DNA of 64,000 nt from Blasia pusilla (taxonomy: Eukaryota > Marchantiophyta > Marchantiopsida > Blasiales), in contig CM114272.1 in the NCBI GenBank assembly GCA_050084515.1, positions 46,314,001 through 46,378,000 of the forward strand. Reading direction: 5' to 3'. How positions within the stretch are numbered: position 1 is the first letter of the stretch; every line of letters begins with the position of its first letter. The notes under the pieces are model-generated. The model did no database searches and was not told the origin of the DNA. It worked only from the letters and a program-made list of their open reading frames with translations. The position numbers were made by a program, and so were the translations under genes. Shown here piece by piece: positions 1 through 15,079 of this stretch.

Positions 1-905
1 TTTCGGTGTTACTCGATCCTGGGTCTCAAAATACTTGAGTGATATATTATCGGTGAATACTCGAGTCCTGTGGAGCCCTAGATAATGCCGCCACTTCCTC
101 AAGCAATGTACCACCGCGAACAACTCTTTCTCGTGAGTAGGCCATCTCCTTTCAGTTTTGCTAAGCTTCTTGCTCTCGTATGCCACCAGTATCCCTTCTT
201 GCATCAACATTCCTGCAACCGCGAAATCACTAGCATCGGTATGCACTTCGAATGGTTTGTCAAACTCTGGCAGCTTCAATACTGGTTCCTGCGATAGAAT
301 CTGCTTCACTCGGTTGAATGCCTCATTAACTTCCTGGGTCAAAGTCATGTTGGCAAACTTTGCTGTCCAATCCGTGAGAGGTCTCACAATTCACGAATTT
401 TTTTTTTACATAAGTGCGATAGAACTGCACCGCACCTATGAACCTCCTCATCCCCTTTACAGTGGATGGGGGTTCCCACTCGGAAATCGCTTTCACCTTC
501 TCCATGTTTGGATTGACGCCATCTGCGCTCACCACGTGACCCAAGAATTTGATCTTGCTCAAACCAAATTCGCTCTTCTCTACATTTGCATACAGCTGAT
601 TTGCCCTTAGCTTAGACAAGACCGCTCTCACATCTCGAACGTGCTCCTCTAGTGACTCCGAATAGATAAGTATGTCATTAATATAGATGATAACATACTC
701 ATCCATTTCCTTGTGAAAAATGGAGTTCATCAATGTGGTGAACGTTGGAGGCGCGTTACATAGACCGAAAGGCATCACTACAAACTCAAAGGAACAGTAT
801 CTTGTCCTACACGCAGTCTTCTCCACATCTGCCTCGGCAATCCAAATCTGGTAATATCCTGACTTCAAGTCAATCCTACTGAAATATCTCGCGCCTGCCA
901 GCCTG
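1..905 (-). pseudogene. Ty3/gypsy reverse transcriptase-RNase H remnant
   Basis: Reading the minus strand from 905 down gives a reverse transcriptase palm (SRIDLKSGYYQI, then VVMPFGLCNAPPTF, then the active-site box YINDILIYS, then KIKFLGHVVSADGV) followed by the connection and RNase H (VHTDASDFAV, THEKELFAVVHCLRKW, FTDNISLKYF). The active site is normally Y-x-D-D; here the first Asp is Asn, so the enzyme would be inactive. A frame change near 326 separates the RT frame from the RNase H frame. The 5' part of RT (fingers, up to the first catalytic Asp region) is missing: homology starts abruptly at 905, next to a T-rich run. RNase H runs off the window start. Same orientation as the gag at 1172-1990, so probably one element with protease and early RT deleted. 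Confidence 0.85.
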
Positions 906-1171
906 GAAATTTTTTTCTATTAATAGAAATGAAGAAAAATAGGTAAAAACCCTAGTTTTCCCGAGTAGTCAAATGGTCGGGAGCCGCAGCGGTAGCGCAT
1001 TCTCGGATGTCGAGTTATCTCCCAGTTCAGGTTCCATCGAAGCTCTTCTGTGAGCGCACGGACGGACTAGGCCACTTTGTATCTCTAAGTTTTGTAAAGA
1101 TTTCAGTGATTTCGTCACTTTCTGTTTTCTCACATTGACTTCTTCGAAAAACCTTTTGGCTCAAAGGGTTT
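906..1171 (+). repeat. tRNA-derived SINE-like insert
   Basis: This 266-bp piece sits between gag and RT where protease should be. On the plus strand 980-1000 (GAGCCGCAGCGGTAGCGC) resembles a pol III A box and 1029-1040 (CAGGTTCCATCG) resembles a B box, at normal tRNA spacing. It does not fold into an intact tRNA that I can see, so a SINE-like or degraded tRNA-derived insert is my reading. It could instead be unrelated filler from the deletion event. Confidence 0.35.
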
Positions 1172-1990
1172 CTAGGTTTGGACCTCATCGTCCCCAATCC
1201 GCTCCGCCAACTTCAGAAGATCCGTGCAGGTATCTGGCAACGTCGGCATTCGGTAAAGGGCCTTTTCAGCGCTTGGCTTGAGTCCACTAATGAAGATAGC
1301 CTTCTTTGCGTCCTCATCCATCTTTGGAATAGAAGTCAGTTTCGCACTAAACTCCCTCACATATGCGCTTAAGGAACCACTCTGCCGCATCCGCACGCAT
1401 TCCACCGTGTTGCGCAACCCTTGGTACTCCGGAGTGAATCGATCCCCAATCAAAACCTTGAACTCCTCCCAACTCAGAGGTGACTCGCCGCCCAGATATT
1501 CCTCTCGTTGAGCTGTCCACCATTGTAGCGCATGATCCTTCAGGAAAGTAACGGCTACCGTCACCTTGTCCTGCTCAGCTGCCCTCTGCGCCTCGAAGTA
1601 CAGTTCCAATTCCATAAGGAAATCCTTCACTTTCCGCGAGCGCCCCACCCCAGTGAATGGCGTGGGCAGGTTTGTCTTGCAGAGCTTTTTTCCCGCACCC
1701 GAGGTTCGTGTGGCCTCTAACTCTGCAATCCGCTTGCTTTTTTGGGACATCTGCTCCACCAACAGCTTCAACAAGTCCAACGTCTGGTTCGACTCGGTCC
1801 GTTCCCCTGAGTTTGGGCGCGATGGCCCCGCGGAAGGATTCACCTTTGGAACGTCCTCACGACTGGTGTTCACCTCTTCGGGAGTCTCCGTCTCCTCCAT
1901 AGCTTCACGGTCCGGCATTGGTTCCTCTCTTGGTTCACGTCGCTTGATTCGGCGCTTCTTGGGTTGTTCTCCCTCGATCGCCATTTTCAA
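1172..1990 (-). CDS. Retrotransposon gag (capsid) protein
   Basis: 272 residues, open from the ATG at 1990. The N-terminal ~75 residues are very polar (KKRRIKRR, many Glu/Pro). Residues ~75-95 look like a short coiled coil (LLKLLVEQMSQKSKRIAELEA). Residues ~105-230 match the retrotransposon gag capsid fold: PTPFTGVGRSRKVKDFL, ALQWWTAQREEYL, SWEEFKVLIGDRFTPEYQ and LSAYVREFSAKL, then a ISGLKP segment. The stop falls before any zinc knuckle, so the protein is shorter than usual, consistent with the deletion between gag and RT. The start lies 131 bp inside the primer binding site, a normal leader length. It packages element RNA in the cytoplasm in functional relatives; here it has no intact pol partner. 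Confidence 0.82.
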   Translation of the reverse strand: MKMAIEGEQPKKRRIKRREPREEPMPDREAMEETETPEEVNTSREDVPKVNPSAGPSRPNSGERTESNQTLDLLKLLVEQMSQKSKRIAELEATRTSGAGKKLCKTNLPTPFTGVGRSRKVKDFLMELELYFEAQRAAEQDKVTVAVTFLKDHALQWWTAQREEYLGGESPLSWEEFKVLIGDRFTPEYQGLRNTVECVRMRQSGSLSAYVREFSAKLTSIPKMDEDAKKAIFISGLKPSAEKALYRMPTLPDTCTDLLKLAERIGDDEVQT

Positions 1991-2120
1991 GCCAACTCAC
2001 TCAGATCTCCTCCTCGTTTCTTGCGTCCCTCCTCAAGCGTCTGAGTCTAGCCGCTACCTTGAGTTTTCCCAAGCGTCGGGTTGATCCCACGACCCCAAGT
2101 TCTCGCTCACCAAGGATTAG

Positions 2121-2132
2121 CTCTGAAAACAC
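2121..2132 (-). other. Degenerate initiator-Met tRNA primer binding site
   Basis: On the minus strand TGTTTTCAGAGC follows the LTR end (CA at 2135) after two bases. It matches the common plant primer site TGGTATCAGAGC at 10 of 12 positions. Position and orientation agree with the gag at 1990-1172. Confidence 0.6.
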
Positions 2133-2134
2133 TT

Positions 2135-3142
2135 GTCGCTCCCCTACTCTCCTTGAACGTCAATCTTTAGTGTTGCGGAAGCGTACGTTTAGTAGGTCAC
2201 GATCTCATCGCCGATCTGCACCCAAACACGCACTCTCGTTAGTCGGGTCTGCGACAACCAGCATTCCAACCCACCGAGTTCTCAACTCGGCGTCTCATCA
2301 AGCTCAACCTTCCTTAGTTCCTAGTTTCCAAAACACGGCAAGTCCTTCAAGACTTGGAACAGACTTCCTGGTTAGTCTAGGGATCTGAAACGGCACTTGC
2401 GCGCCTAGCGATCCCAACTATTCAACGGACCTTCGTGTGAGCTCCAAACTAAGACCCAAGTAATTGAGTCGCGGGGTGAAATCCAAGAGGGACGTCTAAA
2501 ATCGCCTCAATAGACTTGGTGTAGGTTTTCCAACCCAACCCCCAAACTCGCATTCCGTTCCATGCCCTTGAGCCGCCCCACGGCGCCCAAAGTGGGGTTC
2601 GGGTTCCAAGCACTCTCGAAGACCTTCCCCCTTACTAGTACTTCTGGGGTTCTCCAATAACCCCCCCCCCTTTTGGAAAAGGAGGGTCGGGCCCTTCATT
2701 GTGGCCCTCAACCCGACTCTACTTACACTCGTTTCCGGGTTGTTTCTCAGCTGCTGCTAAAGCGTTTGTAGAGATCTTAAGTGCGTTTGAACTGGCTTTC
2801 TATAAGCTTTCTAACGCACCCTTATTTAATCCAAACGCATCTTGGCGCTAAAAGTTATGGCCATAAATACAATCGGAAACTCTCAAACGCTAGTGGCGTT
2901 CCAAATCCGGATTCTTCCTTTGGCAACCCACTTCCTAGACTCGACTTCTTTCAAGTCTCATTCCGCGTTTGGTCCAGGTTTCTCGGTCACGACCACAACA
3001 TCTGAAACGTGAAGCCTCGCTCACGTCTTGTCTCTTGTCTCCTCTTCGAGAATACTCCAACGCGCAAACCATCTTAGCGTGAGCCCGCTAATGTTTCGAT
3101 GTTCCGCTTGGCACTCGTTTGATCATGAGGGTCGCGAAAACG
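2135..3142 (-). repeat. 5' LTR of the gag/RT element (about 1008 bp)
   Basis: The boundary was set by comparison with an inverted second copy at 19463-20467 (1005 bp); both end in GCGACA. The start here is CGTTTTCGCGACC against TGTTGTCGCGACC in the other copy, so the first bases are mutated. Translated pieces of both LTRs show the same non-coding frames, and I estimate roughly 85-90% identity by eye. Open frames inside it are not genes. Confidence 0.8.
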
Positions 3143-6659
<3,517 letters not shown>

Positions 6660-6911
6660 GTAGTAGGGATGGACTAGACCAAAGTCGGGATTTCAGGCTT
6701 GCTGATGTTAGTCTTACACCTATTGGTGAAATGAGTCTCCCTACCGGAATGGAAACGTATAGATAGCCACAATCTTGCATTTATTGTAAGTCCGACAGTT
6801 GAACGCCGGCAAGCAAGTAAGGGGACTGCCAAAAGGAAGCGCCAAGGTGAATTTGAACCCCGATCACAACGCCCGTACCACACGACCCACCCCAATAGCC
6901 TGACAACATCT
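6660..6911 (-). repeat. tRNA-derived SINE-like unit, copy 1 (reversed)
   Basis: On the minus strand the unit starts with TGAGATGTTGTCAGGCTATTG. It carries an A-box-like GTGGGTCGTGTGGTACGGGC, then a B-box-like GGGGTTCAAATTCACC about 15 bp later, then a body sharing AATAAATGCAAGA and a GGCTATCTAT-type block with the second copy at 7011-7260. It lies head-to-head with that copy. Confidence 0.6.
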
Positions 6912-7010
6912 CAGCCTGATATGCATGGGGCTTTGTTATTTACCTCTGAAAGTTTTTTAGTTACCTGCTCGAATCTTCTACATGCTGAAGCCTACTTGCA
7001 TATCACTATG

Positions 7011-7260
7011 AGATGTTAATAGGCTAATGGGTTGGGTCATGTGCTACAAGCATGCTAATCCGAGGTTCGAATCTGCCCAAGCACTTTTTTTTGGCAATCC
7101 CCTCTTACTTGCCCACGATCAAGCTCCCCATTCTTGCAATAAATGCAAGACCACAGCCATCTATGGGCTTCCCTGCCAAAATCTGCAAAAATCCTCCGTC
7201 ATTGCCGACCAGCAGGTATCATTGCCGACTTAAACCCTAAACTCGGCATGCTATCATTGT
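7011..7260 (+). repeat. tRNA-derived SINE-like unit, copy 2
   Basis: Starts TGAGATGTTAATAGGCTAATG. The A-box-like region is GTTGGGTCATGTGCTACAAGC and the B box AGGTTCGAATC is close to consensus GGTTCRANNCC. The body aligns with copy 1 (CAATAAATGCAAGACC, then a CCATCTATGGGC block). This is the better preserved pol III promoter of the two. Confidence 0.62.
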
Positions 7261-10200
7261 AACAAAATTGTGGAATTGTTGCTCAAAACCGAGACACCCT
7301 TTGTATCATCTAGCACTCACCAGCACGTACAGCTTTCCGCGTGAAGTACTGCCATGCTCGGAACATCCTAGTCCCTCCTAGCATGTCCTAGTAGGTCTAA
7401 ACATGAGGAACAAACCATCTGGCCACACTCCAGAGTTTCCAGGTGGCTCCACAGTGACGTCTAGTTCACTGAGCTGGTGCTAAGAGTGAGCTTTCTTTGA
7501 ACATGCACGATCGGCTAGACGAGAACAACACGATAAAGCTCCTTCCCATTAGAGCATAGAAGGAACCCACGACTACTCTTCTCGAACAGGAGCTCCGAAT
7601 GCCTAGGCCCTTGCTCGGCTCTCCTACCAGTAAGCATGATTACATCGTCTGTCACCAAATCCTAAAGCAGAGAATGAATTTCGCTAGTACATTGGAATGT
7701 CCGCTGTACATGACATGCAAGTCATTCGTGGTTTGAAATGAATGAAGCATGCAACACATTTTACTCCTCCATAAGGGACTCAATTGCTCTTTCGGATTCT
7801 ATTATCCCAAACCTGAACTTTTAGAACATCAAGAGCCGATCGTTTTATCAAGTCCACAGTAAAGTCCACTCCACACTTTGGGGATCCAATACTTTGAAAA
7901 TGGACTGTCTCTTACAGCAACACTACGTTCTTAAAGCAGTCGAATAATTATAAAACTGTATTGGAAGTACAGAGATCAAGAGCAGCCTCAAGATAGTACT
8001 TTAAAGATCACTTGTAAGATTAGCGGTGTGTGTGTCTGTGCACGTAGCATTCGGGAGAGCGCTTTGAATTTCGCTTAGAACACGAGCTGTGTGTGTGCGT
8101 ACAAGCATTCGAGAGAAACCAACCTTTCAATTTTAATGTTACTCTCTGGAAATTCTACCTCATCTAGATTTCAGTTACGCTGCTTCATGATGTCCTCTTC
8201 ACTTATTGCATTGACCAGTATTTGTAGGATGATTTTCCTTACCAAAATGACAACTCTGCAAGCCCGTAGTGAAGGATATCAGCAATGGAACAATGGTTGT
8301 TGCTCAATCACGTAGCAGAGTACCTATGGCAGTGCTTCTAAAACGTGCCACATGTTAACAAGTTGAAATAGTGTGCAGAGCTCTAAATGCACATGCTCAG
8401 AAAGTTAGGTCAAATAAGTGCACTAATTTGTAGATCAATGTAAAGTCGATGGACAATTAATTCATCGTATGGTAGCATCCTAGCCCATTACAAAGAAATA
8501 TCTAGACCATCCAATCGAAAAGGAAATCTTCAAAACTTTGTGTTCTTCGCGAGAGGAGGAATGTGATTCTTCTCCCTGTGGAGGCCCACGCAAGTTCCCA
8601 AACCCATCAAACATATAATCATTTGGGGCTTTGCAGGTTGCCACCGCCCGAGGGGCAGATAAGAAACAGGAGCCCTTGTAGCCAAATTGACCTTGAGGAT
8701 TATGTGATTCCATGGAGACAGAAACATCGAGGATTACTAAGAGAAGAACAACATTAGGCTCCAGTATGTACCGGTAACATGCAGTAAAGAAAAGATAAGA
8801 ACACCCTTGGCCCTACATACCTGGTTAGCACTCCGTATAATGGCTGTCACATATCCCAAGCTTCCTTACATCGTCTGCTTGGTTTCAAGCTTCTTATCTC
8901 TGTAATGCAACGTAGAAGTGATGAGCATCGGAGGAAATTGCAAAATTTTAGCAAGGATCAGAGTCAGCAAGCAAGATCGGATTGAAAAAACACTAGCGTG
9001 TGGACTACGAGACTTGGATGCGCACATTTGTGGGAATCCATCTGCCCATTGTCTCGCACTCTTGAAGCGGCGGTCTTGACAGTTGTAATGAAAATACAGG
9101 ACACATCCGGAGAATAACACAACGCAGTAGAGGAACGGGCCAATGATAGGAGCTATCGCAGGATGCATAATCTTCACGGCGGATTGACCTTGCCAATTGA
9201 TTGGGTGCTGTTCTACACACAAAACTACCGTTAGACGGACAAGTCAATTTCCAAGATTCCCAAACACTTCGAATGAACAGAATCAAAGCACACGAGGGAG
9301 ACTACGCCTAACACTTCGCTTCCAGAGGCTCAGTCTTGGCAAAGAAGATGATTTCTTAATTGCATCTCCACTACAGAGGCAAGGGGATAAACCTATCTAT
9401 AGAACTTAAAGGTGCTTCCCTACTCGAAGCCTCGCGCAAGGAATCTAATGTCAAGTAAAGCCCCCCTCACATCACGTGAAGTGTATGTGCCAAGAAAACG
9501 CTCAAGGTAACAACGTTGCACCTGCGGCTTATCAAGATATCTAAAGAAAGTCCCCATAGTCATTATGAGAAAATGTCATAGAGCTGATGAACATGACGAC
9601 TAAAGAGAAGGTACGATGCTTCAGAATCCCTACTCTCTCTGTTTGAAAAACAATATGAAACATTCCTAGTGTCTTGTGACAAGTAACCCACGGTTCGATC
9701 AATGAGCGACTGAGTGAAGCTGCCCAAACTTCAATCATGGGGCCTTCTTTTATCCTCACAAAGCACAAATGAGAATGAACAAGACGCAAATGAGAGGAGT
9801 TCAGATTCCATGATGCTTGCTGTAGAGTGAAGGCAGCGAAGCGTGCCTACTAAACAAGTTCAGTTCGATCATCAAGTTCCCACCAAATGTATCCTGTGAA
9901 GAAAGTCTTGGAGACATCCAAAAGTCTCAAGAAAACGATTTCAGAATCATGACTATTTGTAGATAAGCTATTGTACATGCACGCTAAAGGAAACAGAGCA
10001 CTCCAGAGGTATAAAATTGCACCTGTTTTGACGATCCCTGACCACGACGCCTAGAAATTCTGTCAGTTTTCCACGTTCCACCTGCCCTTTCTCTTGCAAT
10101 GATCCCGTAAGATTCTCGAAAGCGGACGCACAGATCTGAGAGAATATCTTCGTGAACTCTTGATTTTTTTACCGAGTGATGCTCAGCGGCCCACAATCCA

Positions 10201-10443
10201 TGATCTTGCTTCCGGGTGTCAAATACGGCTTAGCGGCCAGTGAACAGCTAGAACTGAACCAAGTTTCTTCAAGTCCTTGTCCGAGAGAAGGACCCCAAGC
10301 TTCCCACAAGCGCCCTTAGCCTCTTCCGCGATCATGGGATCTGTCACTCGCCGACCTGTTCAACAAGACACGGATTGGGCTAGCATTGTCATAACTTGGC
10401 AAACACTTAACTCTTTTTTACCTTTCTTTGTCTTCTTTTGAGG
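7261..10443. other. Anonymous DNA, no supported gene
   Basis: No family could be recognised. Near 8025-8115 there is a short direct repeat (GTGTGTGTxTGxGxACxxGCATTCGxGAGA, twice). Frames at 8480-9410 lack motifs. Confidence 0.4.
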
Positions 10444-11234
10444 TCTATTTTATAATAAAGTGGATTTTCTCCGGAAGATTTATGGCGAACGAGGTCTTCC
10501 TTATTTGCAAACACTTATGTTTTTTACACCAAGAAATGTTTCACATGTACGGGCATAACAAAATTTGAATTTATGTAAAACATCATTAATCTCTTTCTTT
10601 CATAGGATATAAGTTAGTTCTTCAAGCACTTTTTTATTTCTCTTGCATTGTACAGGCATTTCATCTATATTATTATAGGGGAGTGCCTTCTTCATTTGCA
10701 AACACCTATCTGCTTGACACATTGCAACTGGGCGGTAAGAAAATATTTCACAAGCTACGGGCAAGAAGAAAAAAATTGAATTTATATGCAAATTAGTAAT
10801 CTCTTTCCTTCACGAACTACATAATAACTCTTCAAACACTTTTTAATTTCCCTTGCATTGCACGAGCACCTTATCTATATTATTATGGGAGAGTGTCTTC
10901 TTGATTTGCAAACACCTCTATGCTTGACACATGGCAACCGAGCAGCAAGAAAATGTTTCATATGCTACGGGCAGCAAGAAAAAATTTGAATTTATGTAGA
11001 GCATCATTAATCTCTTCCCTTCACACGCTATACATTAGCTCTTCAAACACTTTTTTTATTTCCCTTGCATCGCACATGGCAATTGGGTAGCGAGAAAATG
11101 TTTCACATGCTATGGGCAGCAAGAGAAAGATTTGAATTTATGTGCATTATCATTAATCTCTTCCCTTCACCGGCTATACACTAGCTCTTCAAACACTTTT
11201 TTATTTCCCGTGCATCGCACGGGCACCTTACTAA
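10444..11234 (+). mobile_element. Three-unit tandem Helitron array
   Basis: Units start with TCTATATTATTATGGGAGAGTG-like sequence at 10664 and 10874; a degenerate first unit starts about 10444. The last unit ends with the hairpin CCCGTGC-ATC-GCACGGG (11207-11223), then CACCTTA and CTAA (11231-11234). TC at the 5' end and hairpin plus CTRR at the 3' end are Helitron termini. Internal unit junctions read GCACCTTA directly joined to TCTATATT, so only the outermost end keeps CTRR. Unit sizes are about 220, 210 and 361 bp; the 361-bp unit has an internal partial duplication. No RepHel helicase is encoded, so it is non-autonomous. Confidence 0.75.
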
Positions 11235-11471
11235 CACTGGGAGGACGCAGACATGTTGTGCACGCTATCTTTTAACACTTATGCTGCCCTTGGTTTGTTT
11301 GAATAAATAATCCACTTATGTGACGGCAGGTTGAATACGGATACCATAGTAGACATGTTTGATACCAGAAACTGGTATTATGTGGATGCGTGGCTAGTAG
11401 TGAAGTAGTAGGGATATTGCAAAATTTGGCATGGATGAAAGTTTGGTGGTTTTTATCTGTAGTTATAAGCA

Positions 11472-11499
11472 CTAGTAAGGTGCCCGTGCGATGCACGAG
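11472..11499 (-). mobile_element. Helitron 3' terminus, fragment
   Basis: Minus strand reads a near-palindromic CTCGTGCATCGCACGGGC stem, then ACCTTA and CTAGT. It faces the CTAA end at 11231-11234, 238 bp away. The rest of the element is not recognisable beyond about 11500. Confidence 0.55.
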
Positions 11500-12856
11500 T
11501 ATAGAGATATGTTATAAAAATTATTCGTTTGACTACCAACTCACTGCGTAGTAGGTCCCCACAATTGGGACCTCAACCAACTTGAGGGAAATGAAGGGTT
11601 GGAAGATCTGGGATTGACAGTTAGAAATCTAGAAGGAAGTAGAAAGGTCAGCCATGAATTGTAAAGAGAATTTTTAAAGAGTAAAGTAGAAGAGCGAGGG
11701 ATCATTCTCTTGTGTCTTGAGTTTCCAGTACTCTTGTTGATCATGTGAGAAGAAGTTTCTTTAGGGATGATCCGAGTCGAAGAGTCTTATACACTCTGAA
11801 GCTTGTAATACTTTCTAGTTTTCTCCACTCTTTGATGCAGTAGAAGTATCTTCGCTCATTCTTTCTGATGTGCGGAGTTGAATGTCAATCTTATTGGGCT
11901 GCTATAGGGATGAGAGTTGAGTCTTTGATTTCAGATATCCATAGGATGGTCAAGAAAAGCGTATGAAAGCTGTTAGACAATGAGTAACCTCCCGTGACAG
12001 ATTCAGTTCTGAAAGTAGGGTGAGTCGCTATCTTCTTGATGTCTCCTTGAGGTCCTTGTTTGAACTTTGGTATCAAGATTCGCATGACTCTTTCGCTGCA
12101 CTTGAGAAGAGTTTCGTTTGGAGGGAAGAAACCCATTTTAATCTTTTGTACTATTGAAGAATTGGTTGTTGAAGCTCTTGGCTTTCTTAGTGAAGAAGGA
12201 GTTATTCTTTGTATTTCTTATAAAACCTCTCTTTCCTCAAGAAACAGTGATCTCTTGGGACCGAACTTAATACTTTGCGATTAAGAGAGTACCTTTTCCT
12301 TGAGTTTTACATTACACAACGATTGTAGATAGACAAGTGAAATTTTCCTCTATGCTCTCCAAGACTTGGCATCAAAACAGATGGCAGCGCCGGATAGCTA
12401 AGTTGGTATGGAAGAACTGCTAAAAGAAAATATAGCGTGGGAATCGATGGTAAAACTAAAGCTCTTTAGTCTACATGGCCGTGTTGTAGATCCTCACTAA
12501 CTTGCACATCTACAGCGAGCATCCGCCCTAGAGAGAGTGTCCGGGGAGATGGAGTCGGGAAAGAAAATTCAAAGAGAATGAAAAATTCAAAGAGAGAGAG
12601 TGAAAAAATTCCACATGTTCAGAGAGTGGACAAACTCGTGGGCAGCGAAAGGAGTAAAAAATGTCAAGAAATACCTTTGAAAAGTCTCGCTCCCGACCTG
12701 TGATAAGAGCTTTCTGCCACCCTGCTCTACTACCCTGCTTGGCTAGTAGCTGTAATCGAGTTTCTAGCCACCCTCCTCGGCTAGGGATGTTCCGAATGCG
12801 ATTTCTGCTGCAATTCCTCCTCTAACCACCGTTAGAATGCACTTCCTCCTCTCCCT
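11500..12856. other. No recognisable feature
   Basis: Only short open frames with no recognisable motif. Around 12540-12610 the sequence is GA-rich. Confidence 0.4.
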
Positions 12857-14163
12857 TCACTCAAATTTCTTCGTTGACTCTCTTAGAAACTCAATCCTAT
12901 CTACCATCATTTGATAACTTTCTATAAATGTACTATGATCCTCTACTGCTCTTGGGCTTAAGCCTACCATTACACTTCCCCATTTTTCTTCCAACTCTAC
13001 CATAGCCATCTTCATCTTCTTCAATGATGGTTCCTCTTGAATGTCTTTTCCTAAAGATAAAAAGGTTAGGATTGGTACTTCATAATTTTTTGGTACCTCA
13101 TTTGATTCAAACTTCACAATTTTCAATGTGACTTCCCAATATTGGAACCCATCCTTGGGATCCTTCTCAAATTGCTTAGCCAAAATCAAGTAAACAATAT
13201 GTTTAACTTGATTAATCCACAAAATTGAAGGACACGAATTTGCGTTTTGAATCTAAGAACTCCTAATGTCATTTCCATCACCAAGGGGAGCCCCTAATAT
13301 GCCTTTGGTTAATCAAATGCCTATAGAGTGTCTATGCAAAAGCCTAAGTGATAAAATGATATACATATCGCCTAAGCTACATACTAGAAAACTTTTCCTA
13401 GCTCTAAACTCCACTTCCTCTTTTAGAATCACCATCTTGATGTTCAATGTTTGGCCTGAGGTGATTCTTGGATGTTTGTGCGCATAGATCATAACTTAGG
13501 ATTGCTCCATGTTCATTTCTGGCACATTCAACATCTCCACCGCTTGAGGATGTAGGAAGTTGCACGTTTCTCATATGTTAATCCAAGCAACGATAAATTT
13601 TCTCACAATTAGTACCTATACTAGAAATTGACATTCACTAGCATCTTGATGCGAATCGTTTGAAGATTCATCACCTTCCCTTAACTTATTTCCTAAAGAC
13701 TCCCAATCACTCACTTTAAACATAAAGACATTAGTCCCCATTACCTAGTGAAGGTCCTTACATTTGTTGGTTGATCAAAATTGTTATGGCGGCAATGCGA
13801 TCTTTCTTAAATTGGCTCCCTTTGCTTTGGGAAACTCTTGCTTTAAGTGACCCATCTCTCCGCATACATAAAATTCTCTAGCACTAAGTTCTCTTGAGGT
13901 TGCTCCTTGCTTAGAACTTGGAGCTTGCTCGGGTTTGAACTCTATTGCGGTCTGGTTTCTTTGGGTTTCCTCTTGTTAGCCTCTCCAAACGATGCTTCCG
14001 CCTTCATAGATAGGGCCATCTTGTCTCTCTTCTCAAAACTCAGGTCGTCCGTCACAAGTTGAGTGGCCATATCAGTAGCCACCTTTAGCTTCCCAAACTT
14101 GTTTGTCAGCTTTTCACTCTTCTCGCGTAATTCTCTTTCCAACTTAGCCAGTATGGGTTTCAT
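12857..14163 (-). pseudogene. Possible retroelement gag remnant
   Basis: Three broken frames on the minus strand. 14163-13942 is a Lys/Glu-rich coiled-coil-like stretch (LERELREKSEKLTNKFGKL). Around 13870-13800 there is a damaged zinc-knuckle-like CGEMGHLKQEF with the later Cys lost. 13222-12857 is a 121-residue frame with an amphipathic, Glu/Lys-rich sequence. Order and style suggest a decayed gag, but no capsid signature is clear. It could also be a decayed host gene. Confidence 0.3.
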
Positions 14164-14437
14164 AAGTTAAAGACTTGGTCAACATCATTCATGTCATCAA
14201 TCACCCCCAATCTATCTTAGAACTGAGTGACGAAACTCGTGATCAAGCCTCCCAACTACATCTATCACAATTGAATCCTAACATGGGTTGCTTGATTATG
14301 GGGCGCTAAACACCTCCTCATTTTTTAGGTGAGGACCCCCCAATCCAGCTCCATGGTATTTTGGTCTTGCACAATTCCTTATACTACGTGAGTGCCTATG
14401 CCTCCAACTTTAGAGAGGCATCGACTCCCCACCTAAC

Positions 14438-15077
14438 TGTCGTGCGCATACACATCGCTACACAACATACATCGCTGTCATCGAACACACACACAAACAC
14501 GCATGATCCCATGCTAACTCATGGCATCAAAACAACGAGACAAGAAGAACCAAAATATCTCCAATAAAGTAAGATCCAATCTCTCTCTCCACCATCTCAC
14601 ACCATAGCTCTCAAAGGTGTGTACTCTCTCTCATGTCAAACCAAACCCACTCTCCTAATGAGAGGCTTGGGTTACACTCACAAGGCAAGGTACCATAGCT
14701 CTGCCGCCTCATGCCAAGAGGTTCAACAAAGAGAGAATGAGCTCTCGAGCTCTCTCTCCTTGAGGTATACCCCTCCTCTCTCCCAAGCTCTCTCCATGGT
14801 AACCTATTCTCCCAAGTCACCTCCTTGGCTCTTGACCTGATGTAGGAGGTCAAGGGCCACTTACCAAAAATAGTAAGTCGATCATATACTCAAAATGGTA
14901 CTTACCTAAAATAGTAAGTTCCTCAATATGGCTCCAAATGAGCCGAACGAAGGGGAAACCTCGCTATCTCAGGTTTCCAAGGGCCTCGATGGGTCACCTC
15001 GACCTCTCGGGCGTGTCCTCCACTACTCATGAAGGCGCTCTATTAGATCCCACGGATCTATCCTAAAAGACGTGACA
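14438..15077 (-). repeat. LTR-like unit, 640 bp (modules B + A)
   Basis: On the minus strand it begins TGTCACGTCTTTTAGG and ends GCGCACGACA, i.e. TG...CA with a 4-bp inverted end (TGTC/GACA). Its final 128 bp (14438-14565, module A) is repeated as a separate block at 15080-15207. The other ~510 bp (module B) occurs alone at 21538-22051 and with A at 29954-30627. Frames inside (80-residue twins at 14611 and 21584) are LTR sequence, not genes. Confidence 0.65.
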
Positions 15078-15079
15078 GC

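Noticed and set aside
7045-7075. A functional tRNA gene at the strong B box
   Set aside because: The acceptor and anticodon stems do not form; the sequence recurs in reverse as part of a longer SINE-like unit.
14611-14853. 80-codon ORF identical to one at 21584-21826
   Set aside because: Identity reflects the duplicated LTR module B, not a conserved gene.
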